Shown: positions 10,727 through 22,859 of the stretch, piece by piece | Position numbering within the stretch: position 1 is the stretch's first letter | Layout of the letters: each line of letters begins with the position of its first letter | Source of the DNA: Lantana camara | Lineage: Eukaryota > Streptophyta > Magnoliopsida > Lamiales > Verbenaceae | Reading direction: 5' to 3' | Assembly: GCA_037501455.1 (NCBI GenBank) | Contig: CM074857.1 | Coordinates: forward strand, 123,057,501-123,121,500 | DNA length: 64,000 nucleotides | Position numbers and translations under genes: made by a program | The notes under the pieces: model-generated | The model's database searches: none | What the model saw: the letters and a program-made list of their open reading frames with translations, nothing else | Told to the model about the DNA's origin: nothing

Positions 10727-11409
10727 TTTTCTTTAGTGGTAGTTTTATTTTTGAGGTTTCTTAGACGAAGTAATTTTATATTTTCATGTTTTTTATTGAA
10801 TTGTTTTGACAATATAAATGATATTGCATGCTTATGTTTTAACCTTGAAAAAATATATATATGTATATTCTTTATGATGCCCGTTTTGGTTTTTGTTTCT
10901 AAAGTTTTATATTTCAATTACAAAAATAAATATAATATGTCTGAATTATTTTTTTAATTTGTAGCACTTGTTTTTGTTTCTAAAGTTTTGTATTTCAATT
11001 ACAAAGATAAATATAATATGTTTGCGTTATTTTTTTAATTTGTAGCACACGAACACTTAATATTATACTATTTAAATTATTTGTCCTGACAATGAATTAT
11101 TTATTCTGTCAATTAATTATTAAATTATACTTTGAACTATTTATTTTTAACTTCCATGTATACGACTTCTTCCTATTCATTATTTTTTTTATCTTACTCA
11201 CTCCATATATCATTGCAGATTTTCTTCCCTATACAACTCAGAATCTATGCAATAATATGATATTTGCTTCCATATACAACTCATAATTTATGCAATAATA
11301 ATATCAATTTGGCTTCTTATGGATGGAAGAAGGAAGGGCCGATTGAAACTCATGCCTCATGTAAACAAGGCCGATTGAAACTCATGCATGCCTTCACACC
11401 TATAATTTA
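9594..11409. other. Peptide-gene 3' region and AT-rich intergenic DNA with local duplications
   Basis: 9594-9795 is the 3' region, closely matched downstream of the 27423 gene and downstream of both broken copies. 9799-9890 and 9920-10010 are two copies of a roughly 90-bp unit (GGGATTTCAAC...CGATCACGTG...TTTTCCGGTGCGAAATTA). 10687-10719 is a long A-run. 10889-10970 and 10971-11050 are a tandem duplication of about 82 bp. No gene is supported. Confidence 0.7.
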
Positions 11410-11525
11410 CGAACACTTCTACAAATATCACTTTGTCGTATCGTGTCGTATCGATGTTCGACACATAGAAAATTCAAAAAAAAAAAAAAAATTGTATCGC
11501 CGTATCCATATCCTACATCATTGCT
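11410..11525. repeat. Diverged relative of the 8539 hAT MITE
   Basis: The order of motifs (GAACACTTCTACAAATATCA, CGTATCGTGTCGTATC, an A-run, then TCGCCGTATCC and CATCATTGC) parallels the 8539-8737 element but with many substitutions. The terminal repeats are degraded. Confidence 0.6.
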
Positions 11526-12053
11526 TAACACTGTTTTTAAACTAGCTACTTCTTTTATATTTTATATTTTTTTAAGTCTAAATTATACTGTTTATGGTTA
11601 TCACGGCTGATACCTAATTATCCGATTTATAATGCTTGTATTACCTAAAACAAACTCAACAAAAATCTAGGAGAATCTATTTTACGTTTATCTTGTTGAA
11701 TGATATGATTTGTTTATAATTTAATTATAATTTTTTGATAGCAAGATTTGGTCGAAGACATATATATGGCAGAATTAGTAGACATTTGAGAGGAAACACG
11801 TACAATGGAGGGGCAAATGCAAATTCCCTCTGACGTCGTGCCCGAAATACTCCTTCAACTGCCGGCGGAGTCCCTCCTCCGGTGTAGGGCGGCCTGCAGG
11901 GATTGGCGTAATAAAATTGATGAGAAATCCTTCATAGATTCCCATAGCATCACCTCTCAACTCTCTCCCACTACTCTCATAATCAGAGACTCTACAACCA
12001 CTTTCCTCTATTTTATCTCCATCGACTCCCTGATTAATTGCGCCGATCGAGAT

Positions 12054-12288
12054 TGTTAGCTACAAGAAATAGATACAAATATTATGCATATTATATTAGT
12101 TATACACATCCTAACTGAATCGGGTTGAGGATAAATCCTCCCAAGACACGTGTAGTGAGGCTATTGGCTATACAGCTGTATAAATACATCAGCTTGTACG
12201 GACTTACGATCATGAATTCTAATTACAGATTTTACTCTCAATTTGTTCGCAAATCTCCTTCTCTCTCTCGTTGCTCTGTGAGTTATCA
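12054..12288 (+). repeat. 5' LTR of copia-F
   Basis: It runs from TGTTAGCTAC to GAGTTATCA. It contains a TATA box (TATAAATA, 12179-12186) with a G-box CACGTG 27 bp upstream (12147-12152) and a CT-rich stretch near the end. Confidence 0.93.
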
Positions 12289-12300
12289 TGGTATCAAGAG
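12289..12300 (+). other. Primer binding site of copia-F
   Basis: TGGTATCAAGAG directly follows the LTR. It matches the initiator-Met primer site TGGTATCAGAGC over its first eight bases. Confidence 0.8.
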
Positions 12301-12380
12301 AATTTTCCGTTGCATCTTCCCCTTGATTTCACTTTGTTTTACTGGTTTCTTCCATTCTTTGTGTGTTTTTTTCTCCGATC

Positions 12381-14007
12381 ATGGTGACGGCTGACGCCAT
12401 TGCTGTTGCTGAGTCTCGATTGACTGCTTCTAGTTCTCTGTTTCTTCATGCCAACGAGAGTCCTGGACTCGTTCTTGTCAATCCCCCTTTGGATGGCGCC
12501 AACTATCAGAAGTGGGCACGAGCGATGAAGATGGCGTTGCATTCTAAGAACAAATTCGCCTTTGTTTCAGGCGAATTGTAGGTACCTATGGTCACTAATC
12601 CCTTATTCCCTGTTTGGGTGCGCTGTAATACTATGGTATTATCGTGGATTTCGCGTGTGGTTTTACCTTCAATTTGGCAATCAATCCTTTGGATGGATAA
12701 AACATCAGATGTGTGGGCGGATCTACGAGATCGGTTTTCTCAGGGCAATGCATTTCGCATTGCAGAGCTTCAAGAAGAAATTCATGCCGTTAAGCAAGGG
12801 GATGAATCGGTATCCGATTATTTCACTAAACTCAAGATACTCTGGGATGAATTCTTTAATTTTCGTCCTCTTCCTACTTGTACTTGTGATTCTCGTTGTT
12901 CTTGCGGTTCGATTGAGAAGTTCAAAGTTTATCAGCATCAAGATTGCGTAATTCGTTTTTTGAATGGTCTCAATGCTAAGTTTTCTGGTGTTAGGTCTCA
13001 GATCATGCTGCTTGATTCGCTTCCTCCACTAACCAAAGTGTTTTCCATGGTGCTATAGCAAGAATGTCACTTTTCATCTGATTCTGATCATAAATCTTTC
13101 GCATCTCAGACTTTCAAGACTTCTGTGTCTAAACCTCTGTTTTCTCAGCATGGTGGTCCTTTAAGTCTGGTTTTGGCCTTGGATTTCACAAGTTCCAAGG
13201 TTCTAAAGCCCCAATCATTTCGGGAAAGGCTTGTCACCACTGTGGAGGCCCTAATCACACTGAAGCCACCTGTTATAGGAAGCATGGATTTTCTCCTAAC
13301 TTCAAGTTTAAGAATCCCCGTTGCGGCAGCTCTTTACTCCTCATCTTCCGCTGATGCTCAACAGGAAATTCTTCAAGAGGATCAAACTGTAGAGGAGAAT
13401 CACTTGCATTCTGCTCCTTCTTCATCATCTCAAGTTTCCCCATCTGCATCTTCATCTTCCATATCACTTACTGGTGAACAGTTCTAGAGACTTGTTAGCC
13501 TGCTTCAGGCATCCTCTTCAGGACAGCAGGGTAATCATCATGTTAACAACATTTCCACTACTTCAACATCCTCACAGGTTCTTAAACCGGCTTTTGAATC
13601 AGGTAGTTTTTGTATGTCTGTTAATACTCTTTTGCATGATTCTTGGATACTTGACACATGTACTACATATCACATATGCCATTCTTTAGATATGTTTGAT
13701 AATGTTACCCGTATTGATCCCATTTTTGTCAAATTGCCTAATGGTAATACAATTTTAGCAACAAAAACTGGTACAGTACAAGTCTCTGCCAACCTCACTT
13801 TGAACAATGTACTTTATATTCCCAACTTCAAGTTAAACTTGCTCTCTATTCCTCAATTGACCAAATGTATTGCTGTTACTTTTTTTTTCACAAAGACTTA
13901 TGTGCTATTATACAAGATACCAAGAATTTGAAGATGATTGGTTCAGCTAGGCTGCATACTGGGCTCTATGTTTTACTTGGATCTAGTTCTTTTAATGCTA
14001 GGAATTC
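12381..14007 (+). pseudogene. copia-F gag and protease region
   Basis: Gag starts at ATG 12381 (MVTADAIAVAESRL), with the conserved NPPLDGANYQKWARAMKMAL segment of plant copia gag. In-frame stops occur at 12579-12581 and 13056-13058. A CCHC knuckle (CHHCGGPNHTEATCY) is encoded at about 13227-13280 in another frame. The protease region at 13614-13931 reads WILDTCTTYHICHS, where the usual catalytic DSGA is replaced by DTCT, followed by LNNVLYIPNFKLNLLSI. The CACTA element then interrupts the gene at 14010. Confidence 0.87.
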
Positions 14008-14029
14008 TAGCACTACAAAAATCTGCTCG

Positions 14030-14605
14030 AAAACCGACGGGCATACACCAACGGGAATCTAAGAAATCCTGTCGGAATCCCGTCGGTAAATAAGAAAACC
14101 GACAGTAATCCGACGGTATACCGACGGCTTGTGAGGCGTTGGACAAACCATTGTCGGAATATTGATTCCGACGGTAGAGATCGTTGGATTTCCGTCGATT
14201 TTACAATTCCGACGGCGTTCCGACGGCTTACCGATGAACAACTGCGTAGACGAAGTTCGACATGCTCCGACGGGTACGTCCGTCGGTTAACCGTCGGTGT
14301 ACTGCGCAACGGCTTTCCGATGGATTTGCGACGACATTTATCGTTGGAATTTTCCAACGGGTATGCTTGATAAGTGTTTCCCGACGGGATGACTCCCGTT
14401 GGTTTTCCATCGGTTGGTATTCAGACGGTTTTCCAACGGGATATGTCCGTTGGAGTATTTGGCATCTAATTTGTATTATTTTCGAAAATCGACGAATAGG
14501 TTCGTCGGTTTTCCGTTGCATATTCCGACAGAGTGGTTGATTGAACCGTTACTTTTACCGACGATTTTCGACGGGATTCCGTCGGGTGGCCGTCGGAATT
14601 TTTTA
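14030..14605. repeat. CACTA left subterminal repeat array
   Basis: Dense direct and inverted variants of the heptamer-like CCGACGG (CCGTCGG, CCGTTGG, CCAACGG). In known CACTA elements such repeats bind the TNPA-type protein. The regular spacing makes the short ORFs here artefacts. Confidence 0.85.
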
Positions 14606-17600
14606 AAATAATCCCGTTTCTACCTCTTTTCAAAAGCACCCAAATCCAGCAAATATATCGAAAGAAGCATCCAAATAAATGACCGTTTTCAAAAACACCG
14701 AAAAGCATCAAACATATGGAACGAAGCATCCAAATAAACGAAAGATGTTGTAATTCCATAAATATTCCAGAATATGAAAACAAGCATTACCAAATGATGT
14801 TTTAAAGTCGTAACTGCTGAAAATGTGTTCGTAGAATCAGATAATGTAAACCATCAAACAATATCACCTCAACTTCACCGTACTTTGAAGAAATGTAAAA
14901 GAAAATTGTAACAAACATTACATGAAAGGCCAATGGGCTAAATTACGCCCACATCCATATGCTCCAACCTCCAATCCCAATGCTTTAATCTGCACCAAGA
15001 AAAAACAACGTATCAATGTCAATTTGTGTATGCAAGAATATCTATATAACTTACATATCTGTATCACACGAAAACATATCTATATCCATCATCAGCATTG
15101 AATCTGTAATACTTGTATTGTAGCTGGTAGTATATCGAGCCGTAGTTGTAAATATGTGTTGTATTCGGTAGCCTAAAAAAGGTGTGCTAACAGGGAGGTA
15201 TTTGTAAATTTCAAAAACAGAAACAAAGTCTCATATAAGGGAGGTTCTACTAATTTTCAAAAGCTGACACAAATCCTCATATAGGGGAGGTTCTTGTAAT
15301 TTTCTCAAGTTGAAACAAATGTTCTTACAAGGGTGGTTCTTGTAATTTGGCAAAAGCTGAAACAAAGTCTCATATAAGGGAGGTTATTGTAATATTCATT
15401 AGCTGAATACAGTTGGCACAAAGGAACAACATATGCCATAAATCAAAGTTGCATATAACAAACATATCAAACTGCATTTATGGTTGTATGAAACATTAAC
15501 TGATATTCAATAAAAATTATCCACGTTTTCATACTGCATATACACCTGTATTTAACAACCATATATGCAGTTTCATATGTTTTCAAACCATATATGCATT
15601 TAACAAAATGCATATCAAACTGCATATCCATGTTTTCAAACAGCGTATCAAACTGATATACAATAATAATTATACATGTTTTCAATAAAAATTATCCATA
15701 TCAAACTGCATTTAACAAACATGTCAAACATATGCCAACTTCCATGTTTTCAGCAAAATGCATAGCATTAACTGATATTCACTAAAAATAATCCGCATTC
15801 AAGCAGGCAGTTTGGTGCTTATTTTGCCAATACATCTTCTATGAAAGCCAACCAAGGATGTTTGATTGCTTTCCGACACTTCGTATTACTTAAGGCTGAC
15901 ATATTCAGTCGAACTTAAGTAGATAATACATATTTTAGATATATTTTATTCAAAATATACATCAGTTTACTTATGACTGTTAATCTGAGTCCCTATTAAG
16001 GACTTAGGACATACTTTTCCCAAATATAAGTACATATAATCATCAGTATTACTATGTCCTGTTTTATGCACCATATATTACGTACTATTTATATACCTTA
16101 AGTAAATTTACGTAATACAAACAGTTTTCCAAAGGACAAAGTATTGTGTCTAAGTTCAGGTTTTATGACTTAATTTAGGAATATTTTAATGCAAAAAACA
16201 ACATATTACTTAAGGTTGTTATAATATTGAGGGAAGAGTTTTTTACAACTATAACACACAGCCTAAATGAATGCTATCATAGGCAGTCAACATAAGCCTG
16301 TTTTATTCAGACTAAATTAAGGTTTTAGATATGATCGTAATATCATACAAACTGTCAGAAATGTCTAAGTGCTCAGATTATAAACAAAACAAAATGGAAG
16401 CTTTTGCCTTAGGAAGAAAGGCAGATTGTAAGTGTTCAGTTCTCATTACTCTATGTTTTATTATCTTTAGGTGTCAGAAATGTATACTTCACGGTTTTGG
16501 AACCTTTGCCTCACCCTACATTACAATATCAACACATAACAACATGAAAATATCAAAACATATCTAAGTCATAATAAATTAATCAAGCCACAGCATACTA
16601 TGTCCAACTTAATCAATTGCATAACAATTTAATCTTTGGCACAACATATATTTGTATAACTATAATCAAATTTCACATCCAATTAAACACAACAAGGTCA
16701 CATTACCAACATTGTGCAAATAACAAAAACTGTTTTCATTTAAATAAAACAGAATGTGGGAGATCTTAATTGTTTCAAATTCAGAACAGTCCAGAAGTAT
16801 GGTGCAACAACTTAATCACTCCCTCCTCCTACAACTGCTTGCTTTCCTAATACGAGATCAGATTCACCAGGAAATTCAAGCACAACTATTTTAATCAAAT
16901 TCAAGAACAAATTAAGGCCTTATTACAACTAAACTCAAATCAGTTTTCTCAACTTAGAAGAAAAAGGAAAGCCCAGAGTATAAAAACTGATTCTTTACCT
17001 CAATTTCTCAATGCAGTAATTGCAATTCAACCTCGGACTTCATCTAAAGAAGCACAACAACACCACCTGCTCAACATACAAACCACCCAAGAAATTTCTC
17101 AATGCAGTAATCTCTCAATACAGTAATTGCAATTAGGTCAATCAAATCTTTCAACTGTAAAATCGAAGCACAACACCACCTGCTCAATATACAAACCACC
17201 CAAGAACATCAACAAAAACCTAATCACAACACATTTTACAAGAAATCCCCACACCGCAAGCAAAAACCCATCAACAAAACAAATCCACTTCTCCCGTACC
17301 AGTTTCCCATTACCCTTATTTCCCAAAATTTTAAAGCGAATCCGATTGAAAGGCACACGCTCACCTGTTTGCAATCCTCCCCAAGAATGGTGAATAGACC
17401 TCAGCTGTTGCTACCGTCAGTCGCCACCGCAAAGCTTCGACGGAGAGTTCAACCCCTGCAAAATCGCTGACACCTTCATTTCCTTCAACACTTCCGGCTT
17501 CGAACGACTCCAAATTCAGCTCCAATTTCTTCAGTTGAGCAATGGGAGAAATGGGGATTTGAAAGGGGAAACTCAGATAAGAACGTTTTGATAAAGTAAG

Positions 17601-17690
17601 GTTTTTTCAGCTGTGGCTTCTTCAGATTTGGAAAGTGAGGGTTTTTTCAAACATCGTTTTGATAAAATAAAAGATGAAATTTTTTCGCCA
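14606..17690. other. CACTA internal region, no transposase
   Basis: Mostly AT-rich DNA. 15190-15410 has about four imperfect 58-62 bp tandem units (AAACAAAGTCTCATATAAGG...GAGGTTCTTGTAATTT). 17300-17580 is more GC-rich and exon-like on the minus strand, but I cannot identify a product. No complete gene is supported. Confidence 0.6.
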
Positions 17691-17694
17691 AAAT

Positions 17695-18225
17695 TACCGA
17701 CGGAAAATCGACGGCTTAAGACCATCGGTAACCAAATAATAATTAATACAAAAAATTAACGGACAAAGCCCGTCGGTATACCATCGCTTATTTAAAAACG
17801 GCGACGGAAAACCGACGGCCAGTGGCCGTTGGTACGATATTACAAATTTTTTGGGAATATCCGATGGAAAACCAACGACAAATTCCCGTCGATACATTCA
17901 GCATCAGAAAGTTTTTCAACTTCCGACGGTAAACCAATAAACACATACCGTCGGTTTTTATGGCGGGTATCCCGCGTAAAAACATCCAACAGAAATCCAA
18001 CGGCTTGCCCGTTAGAAAATTTGCCTCTTTTTTTGGGGTGAGCCCGCCAATCCTTTCCAACGACCCACAGACGGGATTCCGAAGGAATGTCCGTTGGAAT
18101 TTATCTTTTGGGTATGTCAGTAAAGCCGTTGGTATGCCGTCGGAGAGTCGTCGGTCTGCCGTCGGAATTGCCGACGGGAAACCGATGGAAATTACCCGTC
18201 GGAATTTTTCCGTCGGTTTTCGGGT
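17695..18225. repeat. CACTA right subterminal repeat array
   Basis: Same motif family as the left array (CCGACGGAAAATCGACGG, CCGTCGGTATACC and variants), in mirrored arrangement toward the right terminus. Confidence 0.85.
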
Positions 18226-18242
18226 AATTTCTTGTAGTGTAG

Positions 18243-21057
18243 TGCAAATGTTGTTGATTCTTGTTCTGTTACAGATGCAAATGTATGACACTTTAGGCTA
18301 GGCCATGTTTCTGATTCTGTGTTGAAAGCCTTATCTTCTGTTGATTCTTCAATTGTTTGTAAAGACAATGTATCTCATTGTGACATTTGTTACCTTTAAA
18401 AGCAAAAGAAGTTGTCATTTTCTCAGAGTACCACTATGTCTAATGCTATTTTCATTTATTGCACATTGATATCTGGGGACCATATTCGATTACATCTGTT
18501 CATGGACACATATTCTTTGTCACTATAGTAGATGACTTCTCAAGATTTACTTGGGTTGCACTTGTTAAGCAGAAGTTAGAGGTAAGACAACAAATTCAAA
18601 ACTTTATTGCATTAGTGGAGAATCAGTTTAACACTAAGGTAAAGATCATAAGGACTGATAATGGTCCTGAATTCCTCATGAATGATTTTTTTAATTATAA
18701 AGGAATCATACATCAGACTTCATGTGTTGAGACACCTCAACAGAATGACATTGTTGAATGAAAACATCAGCACATATTGAACATTGCACGAGCACTGTTA
18801 TTTCAATCTAAAGTTCCCAAAACTCTGCGGTCTTACTGCATAATTCATGCTGTGCATTTGATAAACAGATTGTCATCTCCTCTCCTTCATCATAAAACAC
18901 CTTTTGAATTGCTTTATGGTTCTGTTCCTACTTACTCTGATCTTAAAGTATTTGGATGTCTTGCATTTGCTTCCACACTTACTGCACACAGATCTAAGTT
19001 TGATCCCATGTCTAGAAAATGCATATTCCTTGGTTATAAATCAGGCACAAAAGGCTTTGTGTTGCAAGATATTGATTCTCATGAAATATTTGTCTCCAGG
19101 AATGTTAAGTTCATTGAAACTAATTTTCCATATCACACATCCCCTGCAAAGTCTTCTAATTCTTTGGTTCATTTGCTTAACTCATCTGAAATTCACTATC
19201 CTACAAATCCCATTTCAGATTATCAAATACCACAGGTTCCCACATCTCATCCAGATATTTCTAATCAGCTTAGTATTGATATCTCTGTTCCACAGATCAA
19301 TGCTCCACAGATTCCAGATCATGCTTTAGCTCAAAATACAGATGCTGCTCATGTTCCTCCACCAATTCCTCCTAGGCTAGCAAGGATAAGGACAACACCA
19401 CAGTACTTAAAAGAATTCCATTGCAACCTCACAGAAGTTCCAATAGACATCAAATCATCAGGTGTATCATCTCCTTATCCCATTTCATCTGTTCTTAATT
19501 ATGACAAGTTAGCTCCTTCACACAAACACTATCTCATGACTATATCTACTCAAACTGAACCTAAGACTTATAAACAAGCTGTCAAACATAAAGAATGGCA
19601 AGATGCTATGGGTAAGGAGATTGAGGCTCTACAACTCACTAAAACATGGAAAATTGTTGATCTCCCACCTGGTGAAAATCCAATTGGTTGCAAATGGGTC
19701 TATAAAATCAAACATAAGGCTGATGGTAGCATATAACGTTAGAAAGCTAGGCTTGTAGCCAAAGGTTACACTCAACCGAAGGCCTTGATTATTTTGACAC
19801 CTTTAGCCCTGTTGCTAAGATCACAACTATTCGTTTACTCCTTGCTTTAGCTGCCCAAAATGGCTAGATTTTACAACAATTAGACGTTAATAATACTTTT
19901 CTTAATGGAGAACTTGATGAAGAAGTTTATATGACTTTACCTCAAGGATTTACAGCTGAAGGACCCAATAAAGTCTGTAAATTAACAAAGTCTCTGTATG
20001 GCCTTAAACAGGCTTCCAGACAATGGTTTTCCTAACTTTCTACTTCATTGATATCACTGGGTTATACTCAATCTCTATCTGATTATAGCCTTTTCATTAA
20101 ACAAGTAAATAAATCATTCTTGCAGGCAACAATCAAGATAAAATTAACAATGTCAAGGAATTTCTAGATCAATCCTTCAAGATCAAAGATCTAGGGTCTC
20201 TTAAATTCTTCTTAGGTCTGGAAATTGCAAGAACAAAGGAGGGCATCTCCATGAACCAAAGAAAATATGCTTTGGATTTACTTGCTGAAACAGGACTCTT
20301 AGCTGCAAAACCAGCTTCTACTCCCATGGAATCCAACATTCAAATCACATCACAAGGACCAAAGTTTGAAGATATTGGTTCTTACAGAAAAATCATTGGC
20401 AAATTACTATACTTATGTACTACTAGACCTGATATTTCATTTGTTGTACAACAACTGAGTCAATTTCTTTCTTATCCAACTAACCAGCATCACCAAGCAG
20501 CACTCAGGATTCTAAGATACATCAAGACTGCTCCAGGACAAGGCCTCTTCTTCCCTGCAACAAAGAATTCAACACTCAAGACCTTTAGTGACTCTAACTG
20601 GGCAGGTTGCAAAGATTCAAGACGAAGCATAACTGGATTTTGCATCTTCCTCGGCGATTCACTCATAAGTTGGAAATCGAAGAAACAAACAACAGTCTCA
20701 AGATCATCTTCAGAGGCTGAGTACAGGGCTTTGGCGGCTACAATATGTGAACTACAATGGATCAAATATCTCTTGAAAGATCTCTGCATCCCACATCCAA
20801 AACCTGCACTTATATATTGTGACAACAAATCTGCTCTTCACATTGCCGCCAATCCAATCTTCCATGAAAGGACCAAACACATTGAAGAAATCGATTGCCA
20901 CGTGGTTAGAGAGAAGCTACAAAATGGCATCATCCATCTGCTACCAATTCATACATCTGCACAGACAGCTGATATCTTCACCAAACCGCTAGGCAACATT
21001 CCTTTTCACAATCATCTACGTAAACTAGGCCTACTCAACATCCTGGCCTGCATTTGA
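18243..21057 (+). pseudogene. copia-F integrase, reverse transcriptase and RNase H
   Basis: The region begins with a GAG-pre-integrase RLGHVSDS stretch (18295), whose preceding Trp codon is now TGA. The integrase core follows (IDIWGPY, IIRTDNGPEF, TPQQNDIVE with Gly-Val changed to Asp-Ile), with a stop at about 18761. RT motifs appear at 19600-20040 with stops and frameshifts. The catalytic YVDD box is missing: KSF at about 20115 runs straight into ILAGNNQDKINN, so a small deletion removed it. 20251-21057 is an open RNase H frame (SSSEAEYRALA, YCDNKSALHIAANP) ending just before the 3' LTR. Confidence 0.9.
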
Positions 21058-21064
21058 GGGGGGG

Positions 21065-21299
21065 TGTTAGCTACAAGAAATAGATACAAATATTATGCTT
21101 ATTATATTAGTTATACACATCCTAACTAAATCGGGTTGAGGATAAATCCTCCCAAGACACGTGTAGTGAGGCTATTGGCTATACAACTGTATAAATACAT
21201 CAGCTTGTATGGACTTACGATCACGAATACTAATTACAGATTTTACTCTCAATTTGTTCCCAAATCTCCTTCTCTCTCTCGTTGCTCTGTGAGTTATCA
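21065..21299 (+). repeat. 3' LTR of copia-F
   Basis: 235 bp from TGTTAGCTAC to GAGTTATCA, preceded by a G-run (GAGGGGGGG) that serves as polypurine tract. It is followed by the GAGAT target duplication and the resumed F-box frame. Confidence 0.93.
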
Positions 21300-22117
21300 G
21301 AGATAAAAGAAAACTCGAGGCAACGTGCGTCAAGAAATTTAGCCATCGTGGGTTGTTCCAATCAAGTGTTTCTCCACTACCTTCATGCAACGGTCTCATC
21401 CTCCTTTACTCGCCAAGTCCTACATACTAGGAAATACTGAACCCGTTTACGCGGAAATTCCACAAGTTGCCCCGATCCCCAGGAGATGCAAGCTATAATG
21501 TTGCTGGGATTGGGTATGATTCCTCTTCCGATGACGACAAAGTCGTCTGCATAGGTGGATATGATGAGCGTTTTGAATCGCGCTATGGTTTTGTTTATAG
21601 TATGAAAACTGATTCTTGGAGAAAGATTGGGAATGTAGATACTAAGGATATTAACCACCGCCATCGTGATGGGGTTTTCATCAACGGCTTCTTGCATTGG
21701 ATGTCTGAGAGTAATTGTTACTTGACTAGATTTGATCTTGCAACTGAACTTTACGACAAGGTGGCGCTGCCGAAAATTGACCGTAAAGTTTTGTTTTGGT
21801 ATATTGGTTTGTTGGATGGATGCTTAGTTGTGACTGTGAGTCATTATCACAAGGAGGGGAAGTGCTTTGAGGGATGGGCGATGAAAGAAGGACAATGGAT
21901 GAAATTGTTTTCAATTGTGAATTGTATTGGTTTTATGAGGCCAATAGCTTATTTGAAGAGGAGGAAAGGTTTGGCTCTTCTCACCTGGTATTACAAGAAG
22001 AAGTATTTGTTTGATATTGAGAAGAATTCCTTGAAGATGGTTAACATTCAAGGCCCCCCACATAAAATTTCTTCTATAATGTGTCTCTCGGGAAGCCTTG
22101 TTCCACCCAAGTGCTGA

Positions 22118-22679
22118 GGTAAAGTTACTCTTCTTGCTTTTTATTGTTAGTTGGTACAGTCCAATTTCCCAATGGATTTCCGTCGGTAGTGTCCGTATTC
22201 GCTGCCGGTGTTGGTACAGTCCAATTTCCCAAATAAGACGGTATAGTGCCCATTTCTGTTGCCCCTTCGTTGGTAGAGTCCAATTTCCGACAGGTTTTCG
22301 ATGTGTTCCCGACCTGTATCCGATATAGGCCATGTTTTATTTTATTTTGTTCCAGAAGTATTATGGGAATGATGTATAAGAATGAGATTAGGCTCAACTT
22401 TTGTGTTTCTTCTTGGTGCAAGCTGCAGCTCTCCTCCGTTATGAGTAAGAATGAGATTGAGCTCAAGTTTTGTGTTTCTTGTCCGTGCTGGGTGAAGTTA
22501 TCCGTTATGATCATGGATATGCCACTTGAAATTCGACAATTATCTTGGCATGTGTGTATTGAAAACCTAACTCAAATATAAACTTATTTTGTTTATATGA
22601 TGCATTAATTTACGGTAAACCGGTTAATTTATACTGATTTAATTGGAAGTGAACTAGCTAGATTGTTTGTAGTTCAATT
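22118..22679. other. F-box 3' flank with short direct repeats
   Basis: Three copies of a TTGGTA(C/G)AGTCCAATTTCC unit lie at about 22149, 22211 and 22271. A roughly 65-bp duplication (AAGAATGAGATTNNGCTCAA...TTTTGTGTTTCTT) covers 22378-22480. From about 22560 the sequence matches 29340-29460 upstream of the other broken peptide gene. No gene seen. Confidence 0.65.
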
Positions 22680-22859
22680 GCTCTCCTAGTTCTTACCTAA
22701 TCTCACCCTCTTTCATTGTAGTGTAGAAGACGAGCCAACCATTGAAAATGGTAGAATCCTAGAAGAAGAGAAGGGAATATAATGTGGACGATTGAATCAC
22801 TCAATTAGTGCCACCATCATCCTCTTGCTGCCACAGTCGCCACACCGACTAGATTGTGA
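22680..22859 (+). pseudogene. Broken peptide-family copy with the His-rich region deleted
   Basis: Matches the family from the signal-peptide core (CTCTCCTAGTTCTTACC) through the acidic linker (VEDE...RILEEEKGI) to WTIESLN and the terminal TRL stop. The first codons are absent, stops interrupt the signal peptide, an extra TAATG lies before the tryptophan codon, and almost the whole His-rich repeat is missing. Its 3' region remains strongly similar to the intact genes. Non-functional. Confidence 0.85.

Larger units (their letters stand above)
14011..18239. mobile_element. Non-autonomous CACTA (EnSpm/CMC) transposon nested in copia-F
   Basis: The left end is CACTACAAAAAT and the right end ATTTCTTGTAGTG, inverted CACTA termini. 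A 3-bp target duplication TAG lies at 14008-14010 and 18240-18242. Both subterminal regions carry many CCGACGG/CCGTCGG-type motifs. The 4.2 kb interior shows no transposase ORF, so mobility would need TNPA/TNPD-like proteins in trans. Confidence 0.93.
12054..21299 (+). mobile_element. copia-F: complete but degenerate Ty1/copia element inside the F-box gene
   Basis: It has 235-bp LTRs at both ends, an initiator-Met type primer site and a perfect 5-bp target duplication GAGAT (12049-12053 and 21300-21304). By eye the LTRs differ at about 7 of 235 positions. Without the nested CACTA the element is about 5.0 kb, a normal copia size. Coding capacity is broken throughout. Confidence 0.95.
11805..22117 (+). 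pseudogene. F-box protein gene with FBA-type C-terminus, split by copia-F
   Basis: Residues from 11805 form an F-box (IPSDVVPEILLQLPAESLLR, then CRAACRDWRNKI), the part that docks on SKP1 in SCF ubiquitin ligases. The frame is cut at 12053 by a 9.2 kb retrotransposon with a GAGAT target duplication and resumes at 21305. The second part carries an FBA/kelch-like substrate domain (NPFTRKFHKLPRSPG, SMKTDSWRKIG, GVFINGFLHWM) and stops at 22115-22117. Apart from the insertion, an in-frame TAG at 21428-21430 lies just before EILNPFTRKF. A functional full-length protein is unlikely unless the element were spliced out and the TAG avoided. The substrate is unknown. Confidence 0.88.

Noticed and set aside
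14013..14620. Several 60-114 codon ORFs in both strands of the CACTA ends
   Set aside because: They arise from the CCGACGG repeat array, overlap each other in many frames and have no domain.
14030..18225. Regular short repeats that might suggest a CRISPR-like array
   Set aside because: Units are 7-20 bp, in both orientations, without constant repeats and unique spacers. They are CACTA subterminal motifs in a plant genome.
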